Numbered from the stretch's first letter, positions 43,308-51,723 are shown. The stretch is DNA of 64,000 bases from Hymenobacter aerophilus DSM 13606 (GCF_000382225.1 NZ_KB907804.1:62001-126000); one strand, 5' to 3'. Translations and numbers: made by a program. The notes: generated from the sequence alone by a model not told the origin.

Positions 43308-44192
43308 CTACTCGCACAGGTGGAGGGCGAACAGCTCGAAGTAGCGGTATTCGAACAGGTCGTTGAGGCGGTAGCTGTAGCCCAGGTCGAAGGGGCGGTT
43401 GCCAAAGCGCAGGTGGCGGATGTACTTGCGCAGAATCGTGAACAGCTCCGAGTCGTGCATCAAATCACCCCAGATAACTACCGGGTCCTGGTCGGGGTCG
43501 AGCTGCAGCTCCTGCATCACCAGAATCACGTAGTAAATCAGGTCTTCGGCGGTGCTGAAGGAGTACACGTTGCACAGGCGCGGCTGCTTGCCCTGCATCA
43601 CGAGCACCGTGAGCTGGCCGGGGCCGATGCTGAGGTAGATGCGCCCAGCGCCGCTGGCCTCGCTCTGCTGCACCACGCCCTGCAGCAGGGCGCTGGTGCT
43701 GTGCACGAGCCGGCCGGCCGGGTACGTCTGGCCAAACCAGCTGGTCAAGTCCTTATCAGCCGCAAAAACGCTCACACTATCCAGCCCGCTGTGGGCGTAG
43801 GCGTGCACCGATTCGCGTTCGGGGTTGAGGGCGTGGTGCAGGCGCAGGTAAGTGGCCTCGTCGCCGGGGCGGAACAGGGCGGCGGGCAGCAGCGTGAAGG
43901 CGCGGTTGTGCACCGCCAGCCGCACGCGGTGCCAGCCGGCGCGGCCCAGCAGGTCGTGCTCGGCGGCCAGCGCCGCCAGCTGCTGCGCGTAGCTGAGGCC
44001 GGCTTCGGGCGCCGCGTACTCTTCGAGCACCAGAAACTTGTTGCGGCGCGCATCGGCCACACCGAGGCGCAGGCCGGCCGGCCCGGCCGTGATGTAGAGG
44101 TTGTAGGCGGCCAGCTGCTCGGGGTCCAGCGTTTCGTCGCGCAGGCGGTGCAGGGCCGCCGGGGCCAGAGAAGCAGGAGCAGAAGTGGGCAT
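43308..44192 (-). CDS. DUF3822 family protein
   Basis: 294 residues from the ATG at 44192; an ATG 24 bp upstream is also possible. RDETLDPEQLAAYNLYI opens the domain. GRIYLSIGPGQLTVLVMQGKQPRLCNVYSFSTAEDLIYYVI and the closing LRFGNRPFDLGYSYRLNDLFEYRYFELFALHLC are typical of this Bacteroidota family, which has an actin-like ATPase fold of the FtsA/PilM kind according to fold recognition as I recall it. Function unknown; its neighbour coaD is conserved. Confidence 0.88.
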   Translation of the reverse strand: MPTSAPASLAPAALHRLRDETLDPEQLAAYNLYITAGPAGLRLGVADARRNKFLVLEEYAAPEAGLSYAQQLAALAAEHDLLGRAGWHRVRLAVHNRAFTLLPAALFRPGDEATYLRLHHALNPERESVHAYAHSGLDSVSVFAADKDLTSWFGQTYPAGRLVHSTSALLQGVVQQSEASGAGRIYLSIGPGQLTVLVMQGKQPRLCNVYSFSTAEDLIYYVILVMQELQLDPDQDPVVIWGDLMHDSELFTILRKYIRHLRFGNRPFDLGYSYRLNDLFEYRYFELFALHLCE

Positions 44193-44221
44193 GAGCAGCG
44201 GAAGAGAGAACAACAAATAGA

Positions 44222-44259
44222 AAGGGCCGAAACGCCGCCTGGGCAGCGTTCAGGCCCTT
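44222..44259 (-). terminator. hairpin after the Nudix gene
   Basis: aagggcc (44222-44228) pairs with ggccctt (44253-44259), with inner partial pairing gaaacgc / gcgttc. It separates the leftward Nudix and DUF3822 genes. Confidence 0.5.
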
Positions 44260-44280
44260 AAAGGTACAAAGCCCTGGGTT

Positions 44281-44790
44281 CTACTGAAACCGGATTTGCG
44301 GAATGAATACGTCGTCGGGGCTGATGAGGTCGCGCAGCACGGGGTGTACCTGCTGGGGCAGCAGCCGCCCCAGCTGCCGGGGCGCCACAAACTCCAGCTC
44401 CGTCAGCAGCTGCTCGTCGGGGCAGTGCTCGGGGTCGCGGCCGAGGCGGGGCACGGCGCTGGCATCGAGCGGCAATACCTCAAAAAACAGCTCCAGCGCC
44501 TGCAGCCCCGGCCCCTGGTACTCGTGCAGGTGCAGAAACCGTCCCACCGTCACGGCCAGGCTGGTTTCCTCTGCAAACTCGCGTTGCAGGCACTCACGCA
44601 GCGTTTCGCCAAACTGCCAGCCGCCGCCCGGCGGCGACCAGAACGGCAGCCCGTCGGGCAGCAGGCCGCGGTGGGCCGTGAGCAGCAGCCGGCCTTCGCG
44701 CACGAGCAGGCCGCACACCCGCACCCGGGCCCGGCCGGCGTAGGCTTCCAGCAGTTCGGTGGGCGGGGTAGTAGAAGAACGAGAATCCAT
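44281..44790 (-). CDS. Nudix hydrolase
   Basis: 169 residues, a single Nudix domain. The box is GGGWQFGETLRECLQREFAEETSL (about 51-74, REFAEE), preceded by RVRVCGLLVREGRLLLTAHRG. The tail matches MutT-like proteins from Bacteroidota that act on small nucleotides or cofactors; substrate unknown. It is divergent from a thioesterase gene with 111 bp between starts. Confidence 0.88.
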   Translation of the reverse strand: MDSRSSTTPPTELLEAYAGRARVRVCGLLVREGRLLLTAHRGLLPDGLPFWSPPGGGWQFGETLRECLQREFAEETSLAVTVGRFLHLHEYQGPGLQALELFFEVLPLDASAVPRLGRDPEHCPDEQLLTELEFVAPRQLGRLLPQQVHPVLRDLISPDDVFIPQIRFQ

Positions 44791-44901
44791 GAGCGCGCAA
44801 AGCTACGGTACGGAGCCCTAACGCATCCGGCGGCCCGATATTTCGTGCGCCGCCCGCCCGAAAGCTGCCACGCAACCGGCCGAAAGCCCCAACTTTGCGC
44901 C

Positions 44902-45342
44902 ATGCAAACCCCCAATTCTTCCGCCGAGTCCCTCGAAGTCCTGCAGGCCCGCATCCGCCGCAAGCTGGTCCGCCAGCACTTCATGCACCACATCGGCGCC
45001 GACCTCACCCTGATAGAACCCGGCCGCGTGGAGGCCGAACTGCTGCTCGAAAAGCAGCACCAGCAGCACACCGGCTTCGCCCACGGCGGCCTGGTAGCCA
45101 CCATGGCCGACCTAGTGGCCGGTTTTGCGGCCGTTACGTTGGTGCCCGAGGGCACGGGCGTCGTCACGGTAGAGCTCAAAACCAGCTACCTGCACCCCGG
45201 CATCGGCCAGCGCTTGCGGGCCGTGGGCTGGGTGCTCAAAGCCGGCCGCCGCCTGCACTTCTGCGAGTCGGAAGTGTGGTGCGACGACAAGCTGATTGCC
45301 AAAGCCACGGCCACCATGGCCGTTATTGAGCCGATTAGTTGA
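44902..45342 (+). CDS. PaaI-type hotdog thioesterase
   Basis: 146 residues from the ATG at 44902. QQHTGFAHGGLVATMADLVAGFAAVTLVP contains the HGG and catalytic Asp (ADLVAG) of the PaaI/4HBT family, and GVVTVELKTSYLHP continues the hotdog helix and strands. It hydrolyses acyl-CoA thioesters, perhaps rescuing CoA. A box cAACTTTG ends 4 nt before the ATG, another leaderless-like start. Confidence 0.92.
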   Translation: MQTPNSSAESLEVLQARIRRKLVRQHFMHHIGADLTLIEPGRVEAELLLEKQHQQHTGFAHGGLVATMADLVAGFAAVTLVPEGTGVVTVELKTSYLHPGIGQRLRAVGWVLKAGRRLHFCESEVWCDDKLIAKATATMAVIEPIS

Positions 45343-45354
45343 GCTGTTGAAAAG

Positions 45355-45486
45355 AACTGTCATTCTGAGCGAAGGCGCAGCCGTAGTCGAAGAATCTCGC
45401 GTGCCACAGTAACCCTATCGTAGGAAATTACTTTGGCACGCGAGATTCTTCGACTACGGCTGCGCCTTCGCTCAGAATGACCGTTC
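45355..45486. repeat. palindromic repeat, type B with expanded stem
   Basis: gtcattctgagcgaaggcgc.. / ..gcgccttcgctcagaatgac; 48 exact pairs. The stem carries the extra gaaggcgcagccgtagtc, matched on the other arm, and a B2 loop (cacagtaaccc..gaaattacttt). Single F arms lie outside. It fills the gap between two same-strand genes. Confidence 0.93.
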
Positions 45487-45521
45487 CTTTATCAGCTAAC
45501 AACAGCAGCTCAAAGAAGCGG

Positions 45522-45529
45522 TATCTTTG
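45522..45529 (+). promoter_or_regulatory. -7 box of the helicase gene
   Basis: TATCTTTG, with only 6 nt (cccagt) before the ATG at 45536; suggests a leaderless or nearly leaderless mRNA. Confidence 0.5.
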
Positions 45530-45535
45530 CCCAGT

Positions 45536-46960
45536 ATGTTAACTGTCAGAACCCCGTCCGTCCGCGACTATTTCCCCTTCGAGCCCACCCAGGATCAGGC
45601 CGCCCTGTTTCAGCAGCTCGATGGGTTTTTGAAGGATGATTTGCCGGGCCGCAAGGCGTTTGTGCTGCGCGGTTACGCCGGTACGGGCAAAACCACCGTG
45701 GTAAGTGCCCTCGTGCAGTGGCTGCACCAGATGGGCCGCAAATACGTGCTGATGGCCCCCACCGGCCGCGCCGCCAAGGTGATGGGCACCTACTCGGGCG
45801 TGGCCGCCAGCACCATCCACAAGAAAATCTACCGTCAGACCAGCGGCCAGCCGGCCCAGGGCCTCACGTTCCAGCGCCAGCCCAACCGCGCCCAGGACAC
45901 GCTTTTTATTGTTGATGAGGCCTCGATGATTTCTGACGAAAAGGCCTTCGGCTCAACCGGCCTGCTCGACGATTTGATGGGCTACGTGTTCGAGAAGCAG
46001 AGTAACCGCCTGCTGCTCATCGGCGATACGGCCCAGCTGCCGCCGGTGGGCCAGCTGCTCAGCCCCGCCCTCGACCCCGATTTGCTGCGCGACCGGTTCC
46101 GGGCCGAGGTGGGCTCGGTGGAGCTGCGCCAGGTGATGCGCCAGGCCGAAAAGTCGGGCATTCTGATGAACGCCACCGTGCTGCGCGAGGAGCTGCGCCA
46201 AGACGAGCCCAACATCCAGTTCTTTACCAAAGGCTACCCCGATATCTTTTCGATGGGCACCGACAAACTCGAAGATGGCCTGCGTTGGGCCTACAAGCAC
46301 TTCGGCTACGAGAACAGCACCATCATCTGCCGCTCCAACAAAAACGCCAACCAGTACAATCAGTACATCCGCCGCATCCTGTTCGAGGCCGAAGACGAGA
46401 TTGAGTCGGGCGACTACCTGATGGTGGTGCGCAACAACTACTACTGGCTCCCGCGCGACTCCGACATCGGTTTCCTGGCCAACGGCGACTTCGTGCAGGT
46501 GGTCAAAATCATCCGCCTCACCGAGGAATTCGGCTTCCGCTTCGCCGATGCCCGCGTGCGTCTCGTGGATTACCCCGACGAGCCCGACCTGGAAGTGAAG
46601 CTGCTGCTCGACACGCTGCACACCGAAAGCCCCGGCCTGCCTGCCGACCGCAACAAGGCCCTCTACGAAGCCGTGAGCGAGGATTACAACCACCTCGAAA
46701 CTAAAAAGGAGCGGAGCGCGGCCCTGCGCAAAGACCCGTTCCTGAACGCGCTACAAGTCAAGTTCGCCTACGCCCTCACTTGCCACAAAGCCCAGGGCGG
46801 CCAGTGGCAGGCCGTGTTCGTCGACCACGGCTACCTGAAGGAGGATATGGTGAACTCCGAATTTGCCCGCTGGCTCTACACGGCCGTCACGCGCTCCTCG
46901 GAAAAGCTGTTTCTGCTCAATTTCAACCAGAAGCTGCTCGGCGACCCGGCCGAGGATTGA
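45536..46960 (+). CDS. RecD-like ATP-dependent DNA helicase
   Basis: 474 residues from the ATG at 45536; an in-frame TTG 9 bp earlier is less likely. SF1B helicase motifs in order: PTQDQ (Q motif region), GYAGTGKTT (46-54, Walker A), MAPTGRAA (Ia), IVDEASM (125-131, Walker B), LIGDTAQLPPVG (III), YALTCHKAQGGQW and LYTAVTRSSEKLFLL (V/VI). There is no N-terminal OB/HhH extension of RecD2, so it is a minimal form widespread in Bacteroidota. Likely a 5'-3' helicase for repair or replication restart; no RecBC genes are nearby. Confidence 0.92.
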   Translation: MLTVRTPSVRDYFPFEPTQDQAALFQQLDGFLKDDLPGRKAFVLRGYAGTGKTTVVSALVQWLHQMGRKYVLMAPTGRAAKVMGTYSGVAASTIHKKIYRQTSGQPAQGLTFQRQPNRAQDTLFIVDEASMISDEKAFGSTGLLDDLMGYVFEKQSNRLLLIGDTAQLPPVGQLLSPALDPDLLRDRFRAEVGSVELRQVMRQAEKSGILMNATVLREELRQDEPNIQFFTKGYPDIFSMGTDKLEDGLRWAYKHFGYENSTIICRSNKNANQYNQYIRRILFEAEDEIESGDYLMVVRNNYYWLPRDSDIGFLANGDFVQVVKIIRLTEEFGFRFADARVRLVDYPDEPDLEVKLLLDTLHTESPGLPADRNKALYEAVSEDYNHLETKKERSAALRKDPFLNALQVKFAYALTCHKAQGGQWQAVFVDHGYLKEDMVNSEFARWLYTAVTRSSEKLFLLNFNQKLLGDPAED

Positions 46961-47094
46961 TAAGGCGGGCGCTTTGCGGTGAACTTCCGCTTCTGCCCAC
47001 TACGTTAGGCGTCGGCAGAAGCTGGCCCGAAACTTGGCAGGCGGACCGCCGTGGAATTTTTCGTACTTTTAACTGTCATTTACTCACTTGTCTT

Positions 47095-47628
47095 ATGAAA
47101 AATGTTCTTTTCCTGGCTCTGTCGCTGTCGGTGATGGGCCTGAGCGCGCAGGCGCAATCGGTGAAGCCGGCCAACGCCCAGGCGAAAGTAGCTGGTCCGC
47201 AAATTCAGTTTGAGGAAAGCAAGTTCGAGTTCGGCGCTGTGAAAACCGGCGACGTGGTCGACCACACCTTCAAGTTCAAGAACGTGGGCACCCAGCCGCT
47301 GGTCATTTCCAACATCGGCGTTACCTGCGGCTGCACCACCCCCGAGTGGACGCGCGAGCCCATCATGCCCGGCAAATCGGGGACGGTAGTGGCCAAGTTC
47401 AACACGGCCGGCAAGTACGGCATGCAGAACAAGGTGCTCACCATCGAGTCGAACTCGGTAGGCGGCAACGCCATGGTGGCCCTGGTGGGCGACGTGAAGG
47501 AAGCCAACGCCGCCTCGTCGATGCAGGCCGCCCCTGCCGCCGAGTCGATGGTGGACCAGTCGGCTCCCAATGGCAAGCAGAAGCTGAAGATGGACGACAA
47601 TAAAATTAAGGCTAAGAAGAAGTCGTAA
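47095..47628 (+). CDS. DUF1573 secreted protein
   Basis: 177 residues. The signal peptide (1-20, ..GLSAQAQ) precedes an Ig-like DUF1573 domain (about 38-140): FEFGAVKTGDVVDHTFKFKNVG, VTCGCTTPEWTREPIMPGKSG and FNTAGKYGMQNKVLTIESN. The two conserved Cys (CGC) are typical. The tail is low-complexity and Lys-rich. Function of the family is not established; it is common and abundant in Bacteroidota periplasm or surface. A strong terminator follows. Confidence 0.93.
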   Translation: MKNVLFLALSLSVMGLSAQAQSVKPANAQAKVAGPQIQFEESKFEFGAVKTGDVVDHTFKFKNVGTQPLVISNIGVTCGCTTPEWTREPIMPGKSGTVVAKFNTAGKYGMQNKVLTIESNSVGGNAMVALVGDVKEANAASSMQAAPAAESMVDQSAPNGKQKLKMDDNKIKAKKKS

Positions 47629-47646
47629 AACGGATTTTTGCCATAT

Positions 47647-47685
47647 AAAAAGGCGCTTTCCTGCAAGGGAAGGCGCCTTTTTTGT
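47647..47685 (+). terminator. rho-independent terminator of the DUF1573 gene
   Basis: Stem aaaaaggcgctttcc / gggaaggcgccttttt with T run (47647-47683). The left arm mirrors the T run, so it could act in both directions. Confidence 0.85.
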
Positions 47686-47746
47686 GTGAGTTAAGTAGCG
47701 CTGTCAGAACGAAAGCTGACAGCCAATAGCTAGCAGCTAAGAAAGC

Positions 47747-48124
47747 CTACAACTGGCGGGCAGCCAGTAGCAGCATAATCCAGCCGGCAATAAAGAGCAC
47801 TCCGCCGATGGGCGTAACGGCCCCGAGCTTGGTGATGCCCGTCAGGCACAGCACGTACAGCGAGCCACTGAAGATGAGGATGCCGCCCAGCCACAGCCAG
47901 GCCACGGTGCCCAAACTCTTCAACTCCGGCCGCATCAGCAGCAGCACCCCGATGCCCAGCAGCGCCAGCGTGTGGAAAAACTGGTAGCGCACGGCCGTTT
48001 CAAACGTCTCGAAACGCCCGGCGGCCTCCAGGCTCTTGCGCAGCCCGTGCGCCGCAAAGGCCCCGATGCCCACGCTCAAGGCGCCCAGCAGCGCCGCCAG
48101 TTGAAGGATGATTTTAGCAGTCAT
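47747..48124 (-). CDS. DUF423 membrane protein
   Basis: 125 residues with four membrane helices. ALLGALSVGIGAFAAHGLRKSL at the start and RYQFFHTLALLGIGVLLL with TPIGGVLFIAGW complete the DUF423 (YgdD) signature. A small inner-membrane protein of unknown function. The gene stands alone; a type F single arm lies in its downstream gap (47715-47745). Confidence 0.93.
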   Translation of the reverse strand: MTAKIILQLAALLGALSVGIGAFAAHGLRKSLEAAGRFETFETAVRYQFFHTLALLGIGVLLLMRPELKSLGTVAWLWLGGILIFSGSLYVLCLTGITKLGAVTPIGGVLFIAGWIMLLLAARQL

Positions 48125-48189
48125 GTGGTTGGTTTTTGGAGGGTGGTTTTTGGTTTTTGGCTGACGTTGTGGGGGTTCAAAACCAAACC

Positions 48190-48855
48190 TTATCGGCGGC
48201 CAAAAATAGCGCTGCCCACCCGAACCAGCGTGCTGCCCTCACGGATGGCCAGCGGATAGTCGGCGCTCATGCCCATTGATACTTCTTTAAATGTGGGCTC
48301 GTCGGCGAAATACAGGGCCTGGAGCTTGTCGAAGTAGCCGCGCAGCTGCCGGAACTCGCGGCGTACCTGGTCCTCGTCTTCGGTGTTGGTAGCAATGCCC
48401 ATCACGCCGGTCAGGCGCACGTGGCGCAGGGCGCGGTACTGCTCGGAGCGCAGGATTTCTTCGGCTTCGGGCAGCGTGAGGCCGGTTTTGGTGTCCTCGT
48501 CGGCAATCTGGAACTGGAGCAGCCCCTCGATTACCCGGTCGTGCTTGGCGGCCTGCTTCTCTATTTCGAGCAGCAGCTTGAGGCTGTCCACGCTCTGAAC
48601 GGTGTGCACGAAGCCGGCAATGTACTTGACCTTGTTGGTTTGCAACTGCCCGATGAGGTGCCACTGCACATCTGCTGGTAGCTGGGGCTGCTTCTCAGCC
48701 ATTTCCTGGGCCCGGTTTTCGCCAAACAGCCGAGCCCCGGCGTCGTAGGCTTCCTGCAGCAGCGCTACGGGGTGGGTTTTGGTAACGGCCACCAGCCGGG
48801 CGTTGGTGCCGGCCAGGGTTTGCTCGATACGGTGCAGGTTTTCAGCAATGGACAT
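48190..48855 (-). CDS. YggS/PROSC-type PLP-binding protein
   Basis: 221 residues. The PLP lysine is K26 in LVAVTKTHP. FGENRAQEMAEK, WHLIGQLQTNKVKYI, HTVQSVDS and SMGMSADYPLAIREGSTLVRVGSAIFG fit the family throughout. It is not a classical enzyme; it maintains pyridoxal phosphate homeostasis, and its loss disturbs amino acid pools. The stop codon ends near a short type J repeat (ggtttttggttttt). Confidence 0.96.
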   Translation of the reverse strand: MSIAENLHRIEQTLAGTNARLVAVTKTHPVALLQEAYDAGARLFGENRAQEMAEKQPQLPADVQWHLIGQLQTNKVKYIAGFVHTVQSVDSLKLLLEIEKQAAKHDRVIEGLLQFQIADEDTKTGLTLPEAEEILRSEQYRALRHVRLTGVMGIATNTEDEDQVRREFRQLRGYFDKLQALYFADEPTFKEVSMGMSADYPLAIREGSTLVRVGSAIFGRR

Positions 48856-49028
48856 GCGGGCAAGTTCGGGGTTTTGGGGCGAAAGGGCGCTGGTGCGGCT
48901 GTTGAGAGTGTCGCCGCTTCATAAGCAACCCAGGAGGCGGCTGTTGTGTTGGAACCGGCTCAGCTCTGTATTTTTATGCACCGGCCACGGCGGGGCATAA
49001 CATAACGTTGATTAATCAACTGCCAACG

Positions 49029-49457
49029 ATGCTTACTCCAACAAAACAGATAATTAGAACCAAGGATCATCTGGGTACGGGTACTATGAATAAGGTTTTG
49101 AGTCAAGAGGAAATCGGGGAATTGCTTGGTTTATATGCTGCAATTAAGAATCGGTTTGCTGAGCTGTTACTTGAAAGAAAGCTGCAGAAGCCCGGGCTAC
49201 TGGCGTTTCTGAGTGATCTGCTGTCATCCAAACGCACCAATAGCAGCCTGCCTCTACCTCTCTGGAGACAGGAAACGGAAGATATTATCAGGGCACTTGC
49301 CGCCCATGACAGGCAGGAGTTGGCGTCGCTGATGAACCTGCACGCTTTGAACGCCGCTATAGAAGCCGCACGTTTTCAGGATTCAAATCTGGCCCGGTAT
49401 GCGGAGGCGCTACGCCGCTTTTCAGAAGAGGCCAGAAACTTTATAGCCAAGCAATAA
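49029..49457 (+). CDS. small protein with isolated chemoreceptor signalling-tip motif
   Basis: 142 residues from the ATG at 49029; a start at the ATG at 49086 is also possible. No membrane, HAMP or sensor region. A first helix (EEIGELLGLYAAIKNRFAEL, 27-46), a Leu/Ser-rich linker, then RQELASLMNLHALNAAIEAAR (95-115). ALNAAIEAAR is identical to the hairpin-tip core of methyl-accepting chemotaxis proteins, and the following FQDSNLARYAEALRRFSEEARNF resembles the return helix (FAVVADEVRKLAE). Base composition is markedly more AT-rich than the neighbours, suggesting transfer. No other chemotaxis gene is in this window, so the role is unknown. Confidence 0.6.
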   Translation: MLTPTKQIIRTKDHLGTGTMNKVLSQEEIGELLGLYAAIKNRFAELLLERKLQKPGLLAFLSDLLSSKRTNSSLPLPLWRQETEDIIRALAAHDRQELASLMNLHALNAAIEAARFQDSNLARYAEALRRFSEEARNFIAKQ

Positions 49458-49463
49458 GCAACC

Positions 49464-49495
49464 TTTTCATTCCTGCCCCAAACTCCGTATCTTTG
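49464..49495 (+). promoter_or_regulatory. promoter of rpsA
   Basis: TTTT (49464-49467), 20-nt spacer, TATCTTTG (49488-49495). Leader of about 105 nt to the ATG, a plausible place for S1 autoregulation. Confidence 0.7.
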
Positions 49496-49605
49496 CGGCC
49501 CTGCCAGGGTGGCGGGCCGGCGCTTTGGCGTTGGGTATCAAGCAAAAACGCGCTGCGGAGGCTGGTCCCGCTCCCGGCGTGTACATCGGGGCCAATGCTA
49601 CAATC

Positions 49606-51420
49606 ATGGCAGAATTAGTTGACAATTTCGACTGGGACAACGTAGACGCCAGCGGCTTCGGAGGTAACTATACCGCCGAGCAGCGCGCCGAAATGGAGGA
49701 GATGTACAGCGGTACGCTCACCACCGTTCAGGAAGAAGAAGTAGTAACCGGCACCGTGGTGGGCATGACCGACCGCGACGTGATCCTGAACATCGGCTTC
49801 AAGTCTGATGGTCTGGTGCCCCTGTCCGAATTCCGCGACCTGCCCGACCTGAAGGCCGGCGACACGGTGGAGGTATTCATCGAGGAGCAGGAAAACGCCA
49901 ACGGCCAGCTTATCCTGAGCCGTAAGAAAGCCAAAATCAAGCAGGCCTGGAAAGCCATCTACGACGCGCTGGAGAACGACTCCGTGCTCGAAGGCGTGGT
50001 GAAGCGTCGTACCAAAGGCGGCCTCATCATGGACCTCGACGGCGTAGAAGCATTCCTGCCCGGCTCGCAGATCGACGTGAAGCCCATCCGTGACTTCGAC
50101 ATTTATGTTGGTCGTCGCATGGAAGTGAAAGTGGTGAAAATCAACGCCGCTTTCGATAACGTAGTTGTTTCGCACAAGGTGCTCATCGAGAAAGACCTCG
50201 AGAAGCAGCGCGAAGCCATCCTCAACAACCTGGAGAAAGGCCAGATTCTGGAGGGCGTTATCAAGAACATGACCAACTTCGGCGTGTTCATCGACCTCGG
50301 CGGCGTCGATGGTCTGCTGCACATCACCGACATCTCGTGGGGCCGTATCGCCCACCCGAGCGAAGTACTGCAGCTCGACCAGAAGCTCAACATCGTGGTG
50401 CTCGACTTCGACGAGGCCAAGAAGCGTATCAGCCTCGGTCTGAAGCAGCTGACCCCGCATCCGTGGGATTCGCTGCCCGAGGACATGGGCGTCGGCACCA
50501 AGGTGAAGGGCCGCATCGTGAACGTAGCCGACTACGGCGCGTTCATGGAAATCATCCCCGGCGTTGAGGGCCTGATCCACGTGTCGGAAATGAGCTGGAG
50601 CCAGCACCTGCGCAACCCGCAGGACTTCATCAAGCAGGGCGACGTAGTAGAGGCGCAGATTCTGACCCTCGACCGCGAAGACCGCAAGATGAGCCTCGGC
50701 ATCAAGCAGCTCAGCGAAGACCCCTGGACCCGTGGCGACTTCGCCGACAAGTACGCCATCGGCAGCAAGCACAACGGCCTGGTGCGTAACCTCACCAACT
50801 TCGGCCTGTTCGTCGAGCTGGAAGAGGGCGTAGACGGCCTCGTGCACGTGTCGGACCTGTCGTGGACCAAGAAGATCAAGCACCCCTCCGAAATGGTGAA
50901 GGTAGGCGACCGTCTGGACGTGGTAGTGCTGGAGCTGGACGTAGCCAACCGTCGCCTGGCCCTGGGCCACAAGCAGCTGGAGGAAAACCCCTGGGATACG
51001 TTCCAGACGGTGTTCACCCCCGGTTCGGTACACACCGCTACCATCATCGACAAGAACGACCGCGGCGCGGTGCTCGAATTGCCTTACGGCATCGAAGGCT
51101 TCGCTTACCCCAAGTCGCTCCAGAAGGAGGATGGCTCGATGGCCGAGAACGGTGAGTCGCTCGAATTCCGCGTGATTGAGTTCTCGAAGGACGACCGCCG
51201 CGTGGTGCTTTCGCACCAGGCCGTGTACAACAAGCAGGCGGAAGAGGAAGGCCGCGCCGCTAAATTCGCCAAGAAGAAGTCGTCGGCTACCGGCGCTGCT
51301 CCCCAGGGCGAAGGCAAGCTCAGCGACCTGAAGAAGACCACCCCGGCCGAGAAATCGACCCTCGGTGACCTCGACGCTCTGTCGGCCCTGCGCGACAAGA
51401 TGATGGACAACGAGTCGTAA
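49606..51420 (+). CDS. rpsA: 30S ribosomal protein S1
   Basis: 604 residues from the ATG at 49606 (MAELVDNFDWDN); the 27 upstream open codons are leader. Six S1 repeats can be followed: VVTGTVVGMTDRD, LEGVVKRRTKGG, LEGVIKNMTNFGVFIDLGG, VKGRIVNVADYGAFMEI, HNGLVRNLTNFGLFVEL and HTATIIDKNDRGAVLEL. It is the mRNA-binding ribosomal protein essential for initiation on many messages. Codon use is more biased toward preferred codons than in its neighbours, as expected for an abundant protein. The acidic N-terminus is a Bacteroidota feature. A terminator follows at 51447. Confidence 0.97.
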   Translation: MAELVDNFDWDNVDASGFGGNYTAEQRAEMEEMYSGTLTTVQEEEVVTGTVVGMTDRDVILNIGFKSDGLVPLSEFRDLPDLKAGDTVEVFIEEQENANGQLILSRKKAKIKQAWKAIYDALENDSVLEGVVKRRTKGGLIMDLDGVEAFLPGSQIDVKPIRDFDIYVGRRMEVKVVKINAAFDNVVVSHKVLIEKDLEKQREAILNNLEKGQILEGVIKNMTNFGVFIDLGGVDGLLHITDISWGRIAHPSEVLQLDQKLNIVVLDFDEAKKRISLGLKQLTPHPWDSLPEDMGVGTKVKGRIVNVADYGAFMEIIPGVEGLIHVSEMSWSQHLRNPQDFIKQGDVVEAQILTLDREDRKMSLGIKQLSEDPWTRGDFADKYAIGSKHNGLVRNLTNFGLFVELEEGVDGLVHVSDLSWTKKIKHPSEMVKVGDRLDVVVLELDVANRRLALGHKQLEENPWDTFQTVFTPGSVHTATIIDKNDRGAVLELPYGIEGFAYPKSLQKEDGSMAENGESLEFRVIEFSKDDRRVVLSHQAVYNKQAEEEGRAAKFAKKKSSATGAAPQGEGKLSDLKKTTPAEKSTLGDLDALSALRDKMMDNES

Positions 51421-51446
51421 GACTTCGCGTTCAGCTGCAATAGGAG

Positions 51447-51477
51447 AGGCCCCGGCGCAAGTCGGGGCCTTTTTTTG
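51447..51477 (+). terminator. rho-independent terminator of rpsA
   Basis: aggccccg / cggggcct (51447-51454, 51463-51470) followed by seven T. Confidence 0.92.
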
Positions 51478-51490
51478 GCTTACGGTAAGA

Positions 51491-51590
51491 GAACGTCATT
51501 CAGAGCGCAGCGAAGAATCTCGCGTGCTATCGTTGAAACGATTTGCAACAGCAACACGCGAGATTCTTCGCTGCGCTCTGAATGACCGTT
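51491..51590. repeat. palindromic repeat, type B
   Basis: gaacgtcattcagagcgcagcg.. / ..cgctgcgctctgaatgaccgtt with a B1-like loop (tatcgttgaaa..caacagcaa). It lies between rpsA and the tRNA-Cys promoter. Confidence 0.92.
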
Positions 51591-51672
51591 CGTTATACTC
51601 CTCAATCCCTGAAAAAGAAGCCGCACGTCGCCAACTACTTACCCACAGTTGCGCCCGAAATGCGGCGTTGGC

Positions 51673-51704
51673 TTTGGCGTAAGTCAGATTAAGGCGTATG
51701 TTTG
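51673..51704 (+). promoter_or_regulatory. promoter of tRNA-Cys
   Basis: TTTG (51673-51676), spacer of 20, TATGTTTG (51697-51704): an exact match to the Bacteroidota -33/-7 consensus, 19 nt before the mature tRNA 5' end. Confidence 0.8.
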
Positions 51705-51723
51705 CATCCTCAAAGACCACTAG

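Noticed and set aside
46989..47022. Hairpin gcttctgcc / ggcagaagc after the helicase as terminator
   Set aside because: Stem of 9 bp, no T run and a long loop; evidence is too weak to list.
49615..51216. Leftward open frame (533 codons) over rpsA
   Set aside because: Antisense shadow of a ribosomal protein gene; composition is His/Val/Leu-rich without motifs.
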